Shown: in pieces, positions 1 through 8,073 of the stretch
Position numbering within the stretch: position 1 is the first letter of the stretch
Layout of the letters: every line of letters starts with the position of its first letter
Assembly: GCF_000718095.1 (NCBI RefSeq)
Contig: NZ_JOEI01000003.1
Coordinates: forward strand, 186,001-250,000
DNA length: 64,000 bases
Reading direction: 5' to 3'
From: Streptomyces scopuliridis RB72
Lineage (GTDB): Bacteria; Actinomycetota; Actinomycetes; Streptomycetales; Streptomycetaceae
Notes under the pieces: generated by a model
The model's database searches: none
What the model saw: the letters and a program-made list of their open reading frames with translations, nothing else
Told to the model about the DNA's origin: nothing
Program-made: the position numbers and the translations under genes

Positions 1-42
1 GATCCTCTCGCGATAGAGCTTCCGCTCGTGCAGTGTTGCCAT
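1..42 (-). CDS. 5' end of a gene running off the left edge
   Basis: An ATG on the minus strand at 42 opens a frame (MATLHERKLYRERI) that stays open to the window edge. Only 14 codons are visible, so no family can be assigned. It lies in the same orientation as the three small genes to its right and could be the last member of that group. There is no strong ribosome binding site upstream, so this is a weak call. Confidence 0.25.
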   Translation of the reverse strand, partial: MATLHERKLYRERI

Positions 43-132
43 GATTACCACCAACTCGTGCCGGGCGCCGACTCGGAGCCTGCGGGCCATGCGCGGTAGT
101 ACGCCTGCCCGTCGCCATTGCGGGCCCTCGTT

Positions 133-393
133 TCAGATTTGGTCCGTTTGTGTGCGGGCGTCCCCGGAGGATCGACTGGATACCAGCCAAGGCTGCGCCG
201 ACTCTGGTGTGTGGGTGGTGTCGATGGTGAGGTGGAGGCGGGTTCCGCCTGAGTCGTCGACGGGGTAGCTGCGCTGTTCGGTGGCGGCGAAGCGACGACG
301 GAGAACATCTGCGACCTGACGGGCGGCTTCGGGGGACGCGGCGACGATGCGCACGTCAGCGCGCCCGGCCGAGGGGAGTTCTGGTGGCTTCAT
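133..393 (-). CDS. Small conserved hypothetical protein
   Basis: This 86-residue protein is of unknown function. The frame shows normal Streptomyces codon bias and has a regular alpha/beta look, with a segment DVRIVAASPEAARQVADVLR followed by a strand pattern ending in LHLTIDTT. I chose the ATG at 393 because GAGG lies six bases upstream. The in-frame ATGs at 408 and 411 have no such site. It follows two other small minus-strand genes (475-717 and 722-1282) and may belong to the same transcription unit. I do not recognise a domain. Confidence 0.6.
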   Translation of the reverse strand: MKPPELPSAGRADVRIVAASPEAARQVADVLRRRFAATEQRSYPVDDSGGTRLHLTIDTTHTPESAQPWLVSSRSSGDARTQTDQI

Positions 394-474
394 GGTGACC
401 TCACTCATCATCAGGGACGACAGGGATGACGTGTTGATGGGTGTGATGCCGTCGCGTCACACCCACCGCCCCAG

Positions 475-717
475 TCAGAAAACGGTCGGTGCCATCCGCG
501 GTCCCTCGGCGTGGCGCTCGTAGCGGATGGCCACGGGCGGATCAATGGGCTCGGTCGGCTGTCGGCTCGTGCGGTTCTGCCGTCCGGATCCCTGCGGGGC
601 GTCGCCGTAGCGGAAGGCCGCGATCCGCTCGTCGTGCTGCGTGTTGAGCCGATGGATCAGGAACATTCCTCCCGCGATCATGACGACGATCGCGGCCACA
701 GTGATGATCGTCTCCAC
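475..717 (-). CDS. Small single-pass membrane protein
   Basis: An 80-residue protein starting at a GTG (717), with an AGGTGAGG-type ribosome binding site just upstream. Residues 4-24 (IITVAAIVVMIAGGMFLIHRL) form one hydrophobic segment followed by a basic residue, so an N-terminal membrane anchor is expected with a short hydrophilic tail. The tail is rich in Arg, Pro and Gly. The start lies only four bases after the stop of the upstream DUF5994 gene, so the two are almost certainly cotranscribed. Function unknown. Confidence 0.6.
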   Translation of the reverse strand: METIITVAAIVVMIAGGMFLIHRLNTQHDERIAAFRYGDAPQGSGRQNRTSRQPTEPIDPPVAIRYERHAEGPRMAPTVF

Positions 718-721
718 GTCC

Positions 722-1282
722 TCACCTCGCTCGGGCGGAGGCCAGGAGCCCGGCTGGGTCCCCGGTCGCTGAGACGGCTCCGCCGTCGGTCTCCCACTCT
801 TCTTCCCGCCACATCGCCTCCTGCGCGTGCCGGGTGGTGTTCTCGCTCGCCATCAGCGCACTGGCGGTGCGGAGGCCGCCGGGGGTGGCCGCGGCGGACA
901 TCAGCCGGGCGGCAGCAGCAGCGCCGGTCTCCGGCGGGATCACCAACAGGTCCCAGCGACCTGTGGTGTAGGAGAGGAGGATCAGCTTGTTCGGGTCCTG
1001 CTCTTCGGCGAACCAGCCGACGTGCACCGTGTGCCCGGTCACCGGCACCTTTCGTGGCACCACGGGCCAGTGGGTCGGGTTCACCGTGACACGAGTGATC
1101 CGATCCCAGCGCGCGTCCAGCACCTTCATCAGAGCGGGAAGTTCGTGGAAGAGATCGCGAGAGCGGGGCCACCAGGCGCCGTCCAGGAGACCCGGAGGCG
1201 ATCCTGCCGGAGTGAAGGAGAGGCGGGCCGGTGACGAAGGTACACGCTCGCTGACGATCGTACGGTCGATGGTCGCGGTCAT
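722..1282 (-). CDS. DUF5994-like protein
   Basis: The 186-residue product resembles the actinobacterial DUF5994 family: an N-terminal stretch SPARLSFTPAGSPPGLLDGA, then WWPRSRDLFHELPAL, a WDRITRVTVNPTHWP block and a later GRWDLLVIPPETGAAAAARLM segment. These are the conserved parts I recognise. Its biochemical role is not known. It heads a tight group with the membrane protein at 475-717. The ATG at 1282 is the first start in the frame. It lies in the fragment to the left of the tRNA-Ser attachment repeat, so it may be element-borne rather than core. Confidence 0.7.
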   Translation of the reverse strand: MTATIDRTIVSERVPSSPARLSFTPAGSPPGLLDGAWWPRSRDLFHELPALMKVLDARWDRITRVTVNPTHWPVVPRKVPVTGHTVHVGWFAEEQDPNKLILLSYTTGRWDLLVIPPETGAAAAARLMSAAATPGGLRTASALMASENTTRHAQEAMWREEEWETDGGAVSATGDPAGLLASARAR

Positions 1283-1554
1283 GGCGCGAACCTGTCCCCG
1301 GGGCTCCTCTTCGACGTCCCGGTGTTGTTGCTCGCCGGGAACGACACTGGCCTGAGAGTCGGTGTGCGAAGTACTCCCGGCCTCTTCACCCTACTCCGGC
1401 TGGCGGTCCGTGAAGGTGCGCGTGACCAGGAGCTTTCCTGGCGAACGCGGGTCCGGCTCGCCGCCGCGCGGCACGCCCGCGCCCCGGCACGCGGAGTGCG
1501 GTGAAGTGACGAGGCCACCTCGCCGGGCGTACGCAAACCCGGGAAGACGGCGGG

Positions 1555-1740
1555 ACGGGCGCCTGCACGATGCTCGGCACACCGTCGCCACGGTCCTGCT
1601 CATCCTCGGTGTCCCTGAGCGAGTCGTGATGCAGATCGCGGGCTGGTCGTCCACCGCCATGGCGGTGCGCTACCAGCACGTGACGGGCGGCATCCTCGCC
1701 GACGTGGCGCAACGAGTCGGCGGGGGCTCATCTGGGAGGT
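1555..1740 (+). pseudogene. C-terminal remnant of a tyrosine recombinase (integrase)
   Basis: Only the last catalytic part of a phage-type integrase survives. The frame reads HDARHTVATVLLILGVPERV with the H-x-x-R motif, then YQHVTGG with the nucleophilic Tyr. Upstream of about 1555 the homology dissolves and no N-terminal or core-binding domain is present. At about 1728 a G run pushes the frame off the expected LIWEVAKDADEG tail, so there is also a frameshift. It closely resembles the tail of the integrase at 5491-6782. Its position just before a hairpin and the att repeat is the normal place for the int gene of an element integrated in a tRNA. Confidence 0.75.
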
Positions 1741-1789
1741 GGCCAAGGACGCCGACGAGGGCAGGCCGGAAGGCTCCGAAGGGTCCCGT

Positions 1790-1807
1790 TGAGACTGTAG
1801 ATGAGAC
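1790..1807 (+). repeat. TGAGAC-N6-TGAGAC direct repeat, copy 1
   Basis: Two TGAGAC hexamers separated by six bases, 68 bp left of the att repeat. The same arrangement occurs at 2025-2042 and 17318-17335, always within 100 bp of an att copy. This suggests an integrase arm-type binding site, but that is inference. Confidence 0.5.
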
Positions 1808-1814
1808 TACGAGC

Positions 1815-1852
1815 GTCGAAGGCCCCCGCTGCGAACAGCGGGGGCCTTCGAC
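1815..1852. terminator. 17-bp perfect hairpin at the end of the left integrase remnant
   Basis: Arms at 1815-1831 and 1836-1852 pair without a mismatch around a CGAA loop. It sits between the integrase remnant and the att repeat, as does a similar hairpin at 17346-17380. No T-run follows, which is usual for Streptomyces terminators. Confidence 0.7.
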
Positions 1853-1874
1853 GTATTGCCCAGTGAGAGCAATG

Positions 1875-1928
1875 GCGGAGGATACGAGATTCGAACTCGT
1901 GAGGGGTTGCCCCTAACACGCTTTCCAA
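1875..1928. repeat. Left attachment-site copy: 3' part of tRNA-Ser(GGA)
   Basis: These 54 bp match 17400-17453 with one difference (T at 1914, C at 17439). The copy covers the tRNA 3' end, T arm, variable arm and the 3' half of the anticodon stem-loop, then diverges. It cannot form a complete tRNA. It is the expected duplicated target of a tyrosine-recombinase element. Confidence 0.85.
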
Positions 1929-2024
1929 AGGTTCGCCCGGCGGGTCGGTGACGCTCGGGGGCGTCCTGACCTGCGGCGGAGCGGGGTATTGGGCGGATGG
2001 TGGACTGTGCTGGACGGAGATGAA

Positions 2025-2042
2025 TGAGACCAGAACTGAGAC
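2025..2042 (+). repeat. TGAGAC-N6-TGAGAC direct repeat, copy 2
   Basis: Two TGAGAC hexamers six bases apart, about 97 bp inside the left att copy. An 19-base stretch here matches 17318-17336 at 18 positions. Possible integrase arm site. Confidence 0.5.
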
Positions 2043-2054
2043 CGGGGCGCCGGG

Positions 2055-2480
2055 TCATACCTTCTTGACGACGATGGCGTCCGGGAGGAGCTGCTCCAGG
2101 TCGTCCACGTCCGAGGTGAAGACGGTGACCTGCCCCTTCTGCCGGCGCGCGATGACGGCGAGCATGGCGTCGATCGCGTACTTATGGCCGTGCAGCTTGG
2201 CATCGGCCAGGAGGCGTCGAGCCTGGCGGGCCTCGTCCTTACCGATGTCGGCGACCTTGAGCCGGGAGAGTACCCAGTCCCAACGCTGCTCGGTGGTTCT
2301 GCCGTCGTACGCCTCGACCAGCGTCATCGGAGACGTCACCACCTCGGCTTCCCCTCGGGCCGCGAGGTTGAGCCAGGCGATCATCTTCCGATCGCCGCGC
2401 ACTGCCAGGGACAGGGCTTCGCAGTCGAGTACGAAGACGCGCAGGGGCCGCTGCCTGTGCTCAGTGCCCCGCTTCTTCAC
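2055..2480 (-). CDS. PIN-domain toxin, VapC-like
   Basis: The 141-residue product has the spaced acidic residues of a PIN ribonuclease: FVLDCEALSL near the N-terminus, a Glu in LVEAYDG, YAIDAMLAVIA in the middle and FTSDVDDLEQLL near the end. VapC-type PIN proteins are Mg-dependent endoribonucleases that cut tRNA or mRNA when released from their antitoxin. The GTG start at 2480 overlaps the antitoxin stop in a GTGA arrangement, so translation is coupled and the order is antitoxin first, as usual. The pair sits just inside the left end of the element, a common place for a stabilising addiction module. Confidence 0.85.
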   Translation of the reverse strand: MKKRGTEHRQRPLRVFVLDCEALSLAVRGDRKMIAWLNLAARGEAEVVTSPMTLVEAYDGRTTEQRWDWVLSRLKVADIGKDEARQARRLLADAKLHGHKYAIDAMLAVIARRQKGQVTVFTSDVDDLEQLLPDAIVVKKV

Positions 2481-2758
2481 GCGGCCTCTCCGGCGTCGTG
2501 CCCTCGGGCGGCGCGGCGGCGCCCGTGCTCGGCGTCGAGATCCTCCAACTCCTCGAACGCTGCCGTGCGCTCCTCCTCGGTGAGGGGGCCGTGTTCCTCC
2601 TGCAGCCAGTCGGCCAGTTCCCGCAGCCGGTCCCGGTCGCGCTTGAAGCGCAGCGCCTCGGCGACGTACGCCGACAGGCCCCGTTCCGCCGCCTCCGCGC
2701 GGATCTCGTCGAGGAGGTCCTCGGGGATCGTCACCGTCACCTTCTTGGTGGTCGCCAT
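2477..2758 (-). CDS. Ribbon-helix-helix antitoxin partner of the PIN toxin
   Basis: The 93-residue protein opens with KKVTVTIPEDLLDEIRAEAA, the beta-strand plus helix of a CopG/RHH DNA-binding domain, followed by a helical, acidic C-terminal half expected to wrap the toxin. Family knowledge says such proteins bind the toxin and repress their own promoter as dimers. The ATG at 2758 is preferred over the one at 2770 because it begins the conserved RHH strand directly. The stop overlaps the toxin start by four bases. Confidence 0.85.
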   Translation of the reverse strand: MATTKKVTVTIPEDLLDEIRAEAAERGLSAYVAEALRFKRDRDRLRELADWLQEEHGPLTEEERTAAFEELEDLDAEHGRRRAARGHDAGEAA

Positions 2759-2836
2759 ACAAGAGACCATACTCCTGGTGTTGACCCCCTTACCAGTGCG
2801 TGCCGCGAATGGTGGCGTGGCCGGACGGCTCGTCTG

Positions 2837-4081
2837 TCATGGTGCTGTGACGTGCAGCAGCCGCGCGTTGGCCTCGTTCGGCGTGAAACGGTCCGGGGCG
2901 AATTCCGTGGCGGACCGAAGTCCGAACCACACCAGCATGGCGTGGTGTTCCTCATGCGCCGGGTCGGCGAGGATCACTTTGAGATCGCTGTAGCCGGGGG
3001 CGCCGCCGCAGTCCTCGGGCGGGCACGCCCCGACACCGTCCACGCAGTGCGGATAGGGAAGCCCGGCTGAGGCTGTCTGGACCTGCTCCACGGTGATGAG
3101 GTGCTCCCAGGAGTCCCCGAAGTCGTACGTGTACACGAAGTGGGCACCCGGTTTGAGCAGGGCGCCCAGTGTGGCGCTGCGCTCGTCGCGGAGTCCGAGT
3201 TCGCCGTCGGGGCGGCCGTACTGGACGCCGTCGATGGTGAACGCGTGCATGTGGCAGTTCTGCCAGCCCATCGCGTCCTGGAGCACGGAGTGAAGCCGGT
3301 CCAGGCGGAGTGAGGCGGGTACCAGCAGCTGCCGCCAAACCCGGGGGTCGTCCACGTCTGCGAGCTCGACGAGGATCCGCAACACCACGTCGCCGGGCTC
3401 GGGCTCGCCGCGCATCCGGGCCGTCTCGGTGCGTCCGTCCGCCGTCAACTCGGCGCTGTCCTCCGTGAGATGGACAGCGCCCAGGGAGGCGAGGGCCTTC
3501 AGGGACCGTTGGATGTCGTGGTCGTTGGCGGTGCGCAGATGCCGGAGGCGGTCGGGGGACAGGTCGTCGAGCACGTACAGCGGGCTGACCGCCTGCCACA
3601 CCACCTCGTACAGGTCACTGCGCGGCACCGGGGCCGTGGCCGCATACAGCCGCTGCAGCAACGCCCGCAGGCCCCGGTCGTACTCGTGTGCGAATAGTGA
3701 TTCCAGCCAGCCGGAGACCGTCACGGCCGGGCCGATGTGCGGCAGCGCTGCGAACAGCGCGCCACGCAGCTCGTCGGGGCGGTCCAGCAGCTTGGCGTTC
3801 TTCTTCACCGGCAGCAGGCGCCCGCCCGCTGTCCGCAGCAGTCGTGCCGCCTTCGCCCACTCGACCAGCAGCGTGAGGTGGTACAGCTCCTCGCTGGACT
3901 TCGTCTTGAACGTACGGTCCCCGATCACCGGGTCCATCCGGTCGCCGGTGTCCAGAACTTCCACCAGTGCTCGCGCGTCGGCAAGCGTCACACGGCCGGT
4001 CTGGGTCAGCTTGCGGCCCGTGCTCACCCAACCGACCAGCGCTCGCACCTGCTCGACGGTCCTGCCCACTGTCTCACCCAT
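2837..4081 (-). CDS. Plasmid pRiA4b ORF-3-like protein
   Basis: The 414-residue protein has two parts. Residues about 1-250 are helical and contain repeated Leu-rich segments (for instance GLRALLQRLYAAT and DIQRSLKALASLGAVHL), which I do not recognise. Residues about 255-405 match the pRiA4b ORF-3 (IS1096 TnpR-like) domain: LRILVELADVDDPRVWRQLL, then LHSVLQDAMGW, HMHAFTIDG, FVYTYDFGDSWEH and a final CPPEDCGG-PGY block. These proteins accompany mobile elements but their activity is unknown. The ATG at 4081 was taken because upstream codons in the open frame lack family resemblance. The next gene starts divergently about 106 bp away. Confidence 0.8.
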   Translation of the reverse strand: MGETVGRTVEQVRALVGWVSTGRKLTQTGRVTLADARALVEVLDTGDRMDPVIGDRTFKTKSSEELYHLTLLVEWAKAARLLRTAGGRLLPVKKNAKLLDRPDELRGALFAALPHIGPAVTVSGWLESLFAHEYDRGLRALLQRLYAATAPVPRSDLYEVVWQAVSPLYVLDDLSPDRLRHLRTANDHDIQRSLKALASLGAVHLTEDSAELTADGRTETARMRGEPEPGDVVLRILVELADVDDPRVWRQLLVPASLRLDRLHSVLQDAMGWQNCHMHAFTIDGVQYGRPDGELGLRDERSATLGALLKPGAHFVYTYDFGDSWEHLITVEQVQTASAGLPYPHCVDGVGACPPEDCGGAPGYSDLKVILADPAHEEHHAMLVWFGLRSATEFAPDRFTPNEANARLLHVTAP

Positions 4082-4187
4082 GCTGATCTGCCCGTTCCGC
4101 TTCGTGTCCCGACTCACCCGAACCCAGGATGGCAGCACCGCCGACGCACCCCGTGCTTCGCGTGGAACGAGACGGAAGTGGCAGACC

Positions 4188-4605
4188 GTGACGGTGACAA
4201 CGCGCGACGAGGAACTGCTGGCCCGGGTCTGGGAGATGAGGGAGCGCGGCAGCGCGCCGAAGCAGATCGCGAAGGCGCTGGGGCTGCGCCCGGCCCAGGC
4301 CACCGCGCTGGTCAGACGGGTCGCCGAGGCGGCACTGGCGAACCTCGCGCCGGTTGAGCGGCCGGTGGTGGGCTGCTGGGTCAACGCGGGCTGGAGCGTG
4401 GGACTGGACCTGGCCAAAGCCCCGGAGTGGGCGGCGGCCGACCCCCTCGGCCAGGAGCCGGACCCGGACACAGGCGGCTTCGCCCAGATTCTCCTGGCCC
4501 GCCAGGAACGTGGCAGCAGGGTGACCGTCACCGGGTTCCTGGTGGACGTGTACTGCCTGGGAGTCAAGAACGTCACCGACCCCGAGGTGATGGGGTCCGG
4601 ATCCC
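4188..4605 (+). pseudogene. 3'-truncated hypothetical gene with an N-terminal HTH
   Basis: The frame starts at GTG 4188 and encodes a helix-turn-helix-like segment (APKQIAKALGLRPAQATALV, residues about 24-43), then PVVGCWVNAGWSVGLDL and a conserved-looking block VTVTGFLVDVYCLGVKNVTD. After GSGS at about 4602 the reading frame has no coding character and a different protein begins in another frame. The gene is therefore cut at its 3' end. I know similar proteins from Streptomyces mobile regions beside pRiA4b ORF-3-like genes, but not their function. Confidence 0.55.
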
Positions 4606-5037
4606 AAGGCCGGCCACCCGATCAACCAGTCCGCAATCTGGCGCATCGAGAGCGGCAAGCCGCGCCGCAGGGTCAACCTCGACGAGGCACTCGGCTTCTG
4701 CAAGGTCTTCGACCTGCCCCTCGACGAGCTGACCAGCCCTCCCGGCGGCCTGATGAATCCGCAGGTGAGACGGCTCGTCGGCGAGTACGTCGAGAAGTGG
4801 AAAGAGTGGCGCGCCCTGGGCAGGGCCCAGGACCGGATCATGGCCGAACTCGACGACTACGCGAAGGCCCACCCCGACCAGGCGGACATGGCCAAGGTCA
4901 TGCTCATGCACGAGCTTGAGGTCGCCTCCGACGGCGAATTCCGCCACCACCGCGGCTCGCGCAGCAAACTCCGGAGCTGGCTCGGCCCCGACCGGATGTC
5001 TCCGGCCGACGAGACCGAGCAGCCACCGGCCCAGTAG
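4591..5037 (+). pseudogene. 5'-truncated XRE-family regulator
   Basis: From about 4606 the third frame reads GHPINQSAIWRIESGKPRRR then VNLDEALGFCKVFDLPLDEL. This is the recognition helix and the end of an XRE-type helix-turn-helix. It is followed by a Glu/Lys-rich helical region (from the ATG at 4753) and a C-terminus ending PADETEQPPAQ. The first helices of the domain are missing and a TGA lies at 4588, so the start has been lost. Translation from the internal ATG at 4753 could still give a 94-residue protein without the DNA-binding part. Confidence 0.6.
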
Positions 5038-5179
5038 CCGCTCCGCCACGGTCACGTCGCCGCTGCGAACGCCGACGACCTCCCCCTGTGAACCCCGCAG
5101 TCCCACAACCGCCATACCCAACGATCGACCGGCATCGCTGCCTGGGTTGCCGCCCTCGCCCGCCGGTCAAGGAGCCTCC

Positions 5180-5479
5180 TTGCCCCAGAGCACTTCCCTG
5201 CCCCTTGCCCAGATCGCCCAGCTCCTCGACGTCCCCGAGGACTCCCTCCGCGCGCTCATAGCCGCGCGCGGCGAGCAGGGCGACGTCACCCTCGTCGGCC
5301 TCACGGTCGCCGAGGCCGCCCGCCGCATGGGCGTCGGCCGTACCACGCTGTACAAGTACATCTCCTCCGGCGAAATCCCCTCCGCGAAGGTCGGCCGCCT
5401 GCGTCGTGTCCCGGTCGAGGCGGTGAACGAATTCCTCCAACGCCGCCTCGGCCCTGAAGGCTTCGGCACTGCGGCTTGA
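5180..5479 (+). CDS. Excisionase-like helix-turn-helix protein (Xis)
   Basis: The 99-residue product carries a MerR/Xis-type winged helix: LTVAEAARRMGVGRTTLYKY followed by ISSGEIPSAKVGRLRRVPVE. Excisionases bend the attachment site and steer the adjacent integrase toward excision. A TTG at 5180 is chosen because GGAG (5171-5174) lies five bases upstream and no ATG/GTG fits. The stop at 5477-5479 leaves only 11 bases to the integrase ATG, the xis-int arrangement of pSAM2-like elements. Confidence 0.8.
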   Translation: MPQSTSLPLAQIAQLLDVPEDSLRALIAARGEQGDVTLVGLTVAEAARRMGVGRTTLYKYISSGEIPSAKVGRLRRVPVEAVNEFLQRRLGPEGFGTAA

Positions 5480-5490
5480 GGGGGGCGCAC

Positions 5491-6782
5491 ATGACCAACC
5501 CCAAGAACTCCCGTCAGCCCAACGGCGCTTCGACCATCTACCTCGGCAAGGATGGTCGCTGGCATGGCCGCGTCACCGTCGGCGTCAAGGACGACGGCAG
5601 CCCGGACCGCCGCCACGCCAGCCGTAGGACGCGCGCCGAAGTCACCAAGGTCGTACGAGACCTGGAGAAGCAGCGCGACTCCACGGGTGTCCGCAAGGCC
5701 GGCCAGACCTGGACGGTCGAGACGTGGCTGACTCACTGGGTGGAGAACATCGCCGCGCCGAGCGTGTCCGAGAACACCATCGATGGCTACCGCGTCGCGG
5801 TCTACCACCACCTCATACCCGGCCTGGGCGCCCACCGCCTGGAGAAGCTGGAGCCCGAGCACCTGGAGCGCTTCTACAAGAAGATGCAGGCGGACGGCAG
5901 TTCCGCCGGCACCGCCCACCAGGCGCACCGCACCGTGCGCACCGCGCTCAACGAGGCCAAGCGCCGCCGTCACCTCACCACCAACCCGGCTTCCATCGCC
6001 AAGGCGCCCAAGATGGAAGAGGAAGAGGTGGAGCCGTACTCCCTGGAGGAGGTCCAGCGCCTCCTCCTCGAAGCGGACAAACACCGCAACACCGCCCGCT
6101 GGGTCATCGCCCTCGCACTCGGCCTGCGCCAGGGCGAAGTCCTCGGCCTCAAATGGGCGGACGTCGACTTCGAGGCGGCGTGATCCTCGTACGCCGGGGT
6201 CGTCTTCGGCCCCGCTACCAGCACGGCCGTGACGACAAGTGCGGTCGCAAGCCTGGCTATTGCCCGCAGCGGATCAGCATCCGCCGCGAGACGAAGGACA
6301 CCAAGACGCGCGCGGGCAAGCGCCCCATCGGTGTGCCCGAGGAACTGCTGAGGCTGCTGCGCCTGCACAAGGAACAGCAGGACCGCGAGCGGGCCCTTGC
6401 CCGAGACCTGTGGGTGGAGAAGGGGTACGTGTTCACGTCACCGACCGGCGAGCCGCTCAACCCCAACACCGACTACCACAAGTGGAAGGACCTGCTGAAG
6501 GCGGCGAAGGTCCGCGACGCTCGCCTCCACGACGCCCGCCACACCGCCGCCACCGTCCTGCTGATCCTCGGCGTCCCCGATACGGTCGTCGACCGCATCA
6601 TGGGCTGGGAGCCCGGCAAGTCCGCCCGGATGCGCAGCCGTTACCAGCACCTCACCGGCCCCGTCCTCCAGCAGACAGCCGCGAAGGTCGGCGCCCTGAT
6701 CTGGGGTTCGTCACCGACACCGCACCAGCACCCACCGACACCTGGAGGTCCTGTACCTGACCCCAGCCAGAGCCTCGCGCCG
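5491..6782 (+). pseudogene. int: Tyrosine recombinase (integrase), frameshifted
   Basis: The gene would encode a site-specific recombinase of about 400-430 residues. It has an AP2-like arm-binding N-terminus (GASTIYLGKDGRWHGRVTVG), a SAM-like core-binding domain (residues about 75-170), then the catalytic domain with the first Arg in ALGLRQGEVLGL. A one-base deletion near 6172 (GAGGCGGCGTGA, where GAG-GCN-GGC-GTG is expected) ends the first frame at 6183. The rest continues in the next frame with HDARHTAATVLLI and the tyrosine in RYQHLTG. All catalytic residues remain, so a single-base sequencing error or a recent mutation would explain it. The ATG at 5491 has a GGGGGG-type site upstream. Confidence 0.85.
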
Positions 6783-7265
6783 GTGGAGTCGAGGGTGTAC
6801 GTAGCCCGCCTCGGCGAACGCCTCATTCCTTTCCTGGACCGCGCGCACGCGGAGGCCCTGATCTCCCAATGGGAGGAGGACCACCCCGACCACTCGGCGG
6901 ACGTCGAGGAATGGGGTCGGGATAAATGGGAACACAAGGGCCCTGGTGGTATGCGAGCCATCCGCGAGGGCATGCCCGACCGCAGGATCGTCCACCATGG
7001 CCACGCTGCGTTTCTGCCTGGCGGCGAGCGGCTCAACATCGGCCGTTACGAGCAATGGGCTGTGGTGGCCTGGGAGTTCGAGACGGAGCTCTACACGGAT
7101 CTCCCAGTCCGCTGGCACACCACCCGTCGCCCCGGCTGCGAGGTCGAAGCCCAGGTCCGTGGCACGGATAAGGACGCCGTCGCTGCCGCCATGGCCGAGG
7201 CGTGTGCACAGGCAATGGATCGTGCGAAGAACCCCGGAAAGTATGGCGACGCTAACGAGTGGTAG
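6783..7265 (+). CDS. Uncharacterised C-terminal extension or separate gene after int
   Basis: About 160 residues follow the integrase in the same frame without a stop. It is unusual for the family, which ends shortly after the AAKVGALIW helix. The segment begins near VYVARLGERLIPFLDRAHAE, has an acidic helical first half, a Trp-rich middle (EQWAVVAWEFETELYTDLPV) and a C-terminal helix ending AMDRAKNPGKYGDANEW. A GTG at 6783 could start it as an independent gene, but there is no clear ribosome binding site. A second, broken copy of the C-terminal 37 residues lies at 8392-8502, which shows this is a real protein family of its own. Function unknown. Confidence 0.5.
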   Translation: MESRVYVARLGERLIPFLDRAHAEALISQWEEDHPDHSADVEEWGRDKWEHKGPGGMRAIREGMPDRRIVHHGHAAFLPGGERLNIGRYEQWAVVAWEFETELYTDLPVRWHTTRRPGCEVEAQVRGTDKDAVAAAMAEACAQAMDRAKNPGKYGDANEW

Positions 7266-7297
7266 GGGTGGCGGCCCGCCGAGATCTGCCTGATGTG

Positions 7298-7338
7298 CCC
7301 ATGCGGGCCCCGACCGATTCGGTCGGGGCCCGCATGGG
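7298..7338. terminator. 20-bp perfect palindrome after the int region
   Basis: Arms 7298-7317 and 7319-7338 are exact reverse complements, leaving a tight GATTC-centred loop in practice. It lies 33 bp after the stop at 7265 and fits a strong bidirectional terminator separating the int unit from the next gene. Confidence 0.75.
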
Positions 7339-7360
7339 TTTGTCTGCCTCGCAGCCCTTC

Positions 7361-7408
7361 GCCGAATTCTGCCGAAACTCTCGCCGGTTCTCGCCGAACT
7401 GCGCCGAA
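7361..7408 (+). repeat. Iterated GCCGAA array upstream of the winged-helix gene
   Basis: GCCGAA occurs at 7361, 7371, 7393 and 7403, with a variant GCCGGT at 7383. Spacing is 10, 12, 10 and 10 bp, about one helical turn. The array ends 45 bp before the next start codon. Such phasing suggests an operator for cooperative protein binding, or an iteron-like site; this is inference. Confidence 0.55.
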
Positions 7409-7452
7409 TGTGGTTTCATTGGTGGCACGACGACTGGGGGAGGTGCGACTGC

Positions 7453-8073
7453 ATGGCGGAATCTCGGTTGCCCGACTGGACCAACGTGAAGATGGGGACC
7501 ATGGTTCGGGCCGCCCTGTGGCTCGTTGCCGAGGTCGGCGAGGGGAACGTCTACACCAGGGATCAGTTGCAGGCGGCGTTTCCTGGCGTCGCGCAGGTCG
7601 ACCGTCGAGTGCGGGACCTGCGGAGTCACGGCTGGGTCATCGCGACCAACCGCGACGACGTACTGTTGGCGCCTCATGAGACCCGCTTCGTGCGGGCCGG
7701 CGATCCTGTATGGGAGCCGGGCGTGCGCCGGGCGCCCCGTCGGCAGGAGCGGTCCTCCGAGCTGGTGCCGATTCGTGCGGCGGGGCCTGAGTCATTCCGC
7801 ATCCGAGAGCCTCTGTACGAGGTGCGGCGCGCGCAGGACCCGGAACAGGTTTGGGAGCGGCTGCAGAATCTGTCGTTGTCTGAACGATCGCTCCTCCTGG
7901 CCTGGATCGCCATGGGGCGCAGACCTAGCTCCCCCGTCGAACTCGCTTGGCGCGCCTATCGGGGCCTGTCCGAGGAGAAACGCCAGGAACTGGCAGCGAA
8001 ACTCGGCGAACTGGTCAGTTCCGAGCTGTACGAGGAGTCGCCCGTGCCGGAGGACGGCAGCGACGAGAAGTAG
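7453..8073 (+). CDS. Winged-helix domain protein related to the N-terminus of HNH restriction endonucleases
   Basis: A 206-residue protein. Residues about 15-80 (WLVAEVGEGNVYTRDQLQAA, then VDRRVRDLRSHGWVIATNRD) match the winged-helix-like region that precedes the HNH nuclease in a group of actinobacterial restriction-type proteins. Here no HNH motif follows. The C-terminal half is a Leu/Arg-rich helical region (ERLQNLSLSERSLLLAWIAM) and an acidic tail. It could be a free-standing DNA reader or regulator in the nuclease island. The ATG at 7453 has GGGAGG about ten bases upstream. The GCCGAA array sits directly in front. Confidence 0.7.
   Translation: MAESRLPDWTNVKMGTMVRAALWLVAEVGEGNVYTRDQLQAAFPGVAQVDRRVRDLRSHGWVIATNRDDVLLAPHETRFVRAGDPVWEPGVRRAPRRQERSSELVPIRAAGPESFRIREPLYEVRRAQDPEQVWERLQNLSLSERSLLLAWIAMGRRPSSPVELAWRAYRGLSEEKRQELAAKLGELVSSELYEESPVPEDGSDEK

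Noticed and set aside
1875..1928. A second tRNA-Ser gene
   Set aside because: Only the 3' part is present; no acceptor 5' strand or D arm follows after 1928.
5491..7265. Programmed frameshift in the integrase
   Set aside because: No slippery heptamer or downstream structure at 6172; a simple one-base deletion explains it better.
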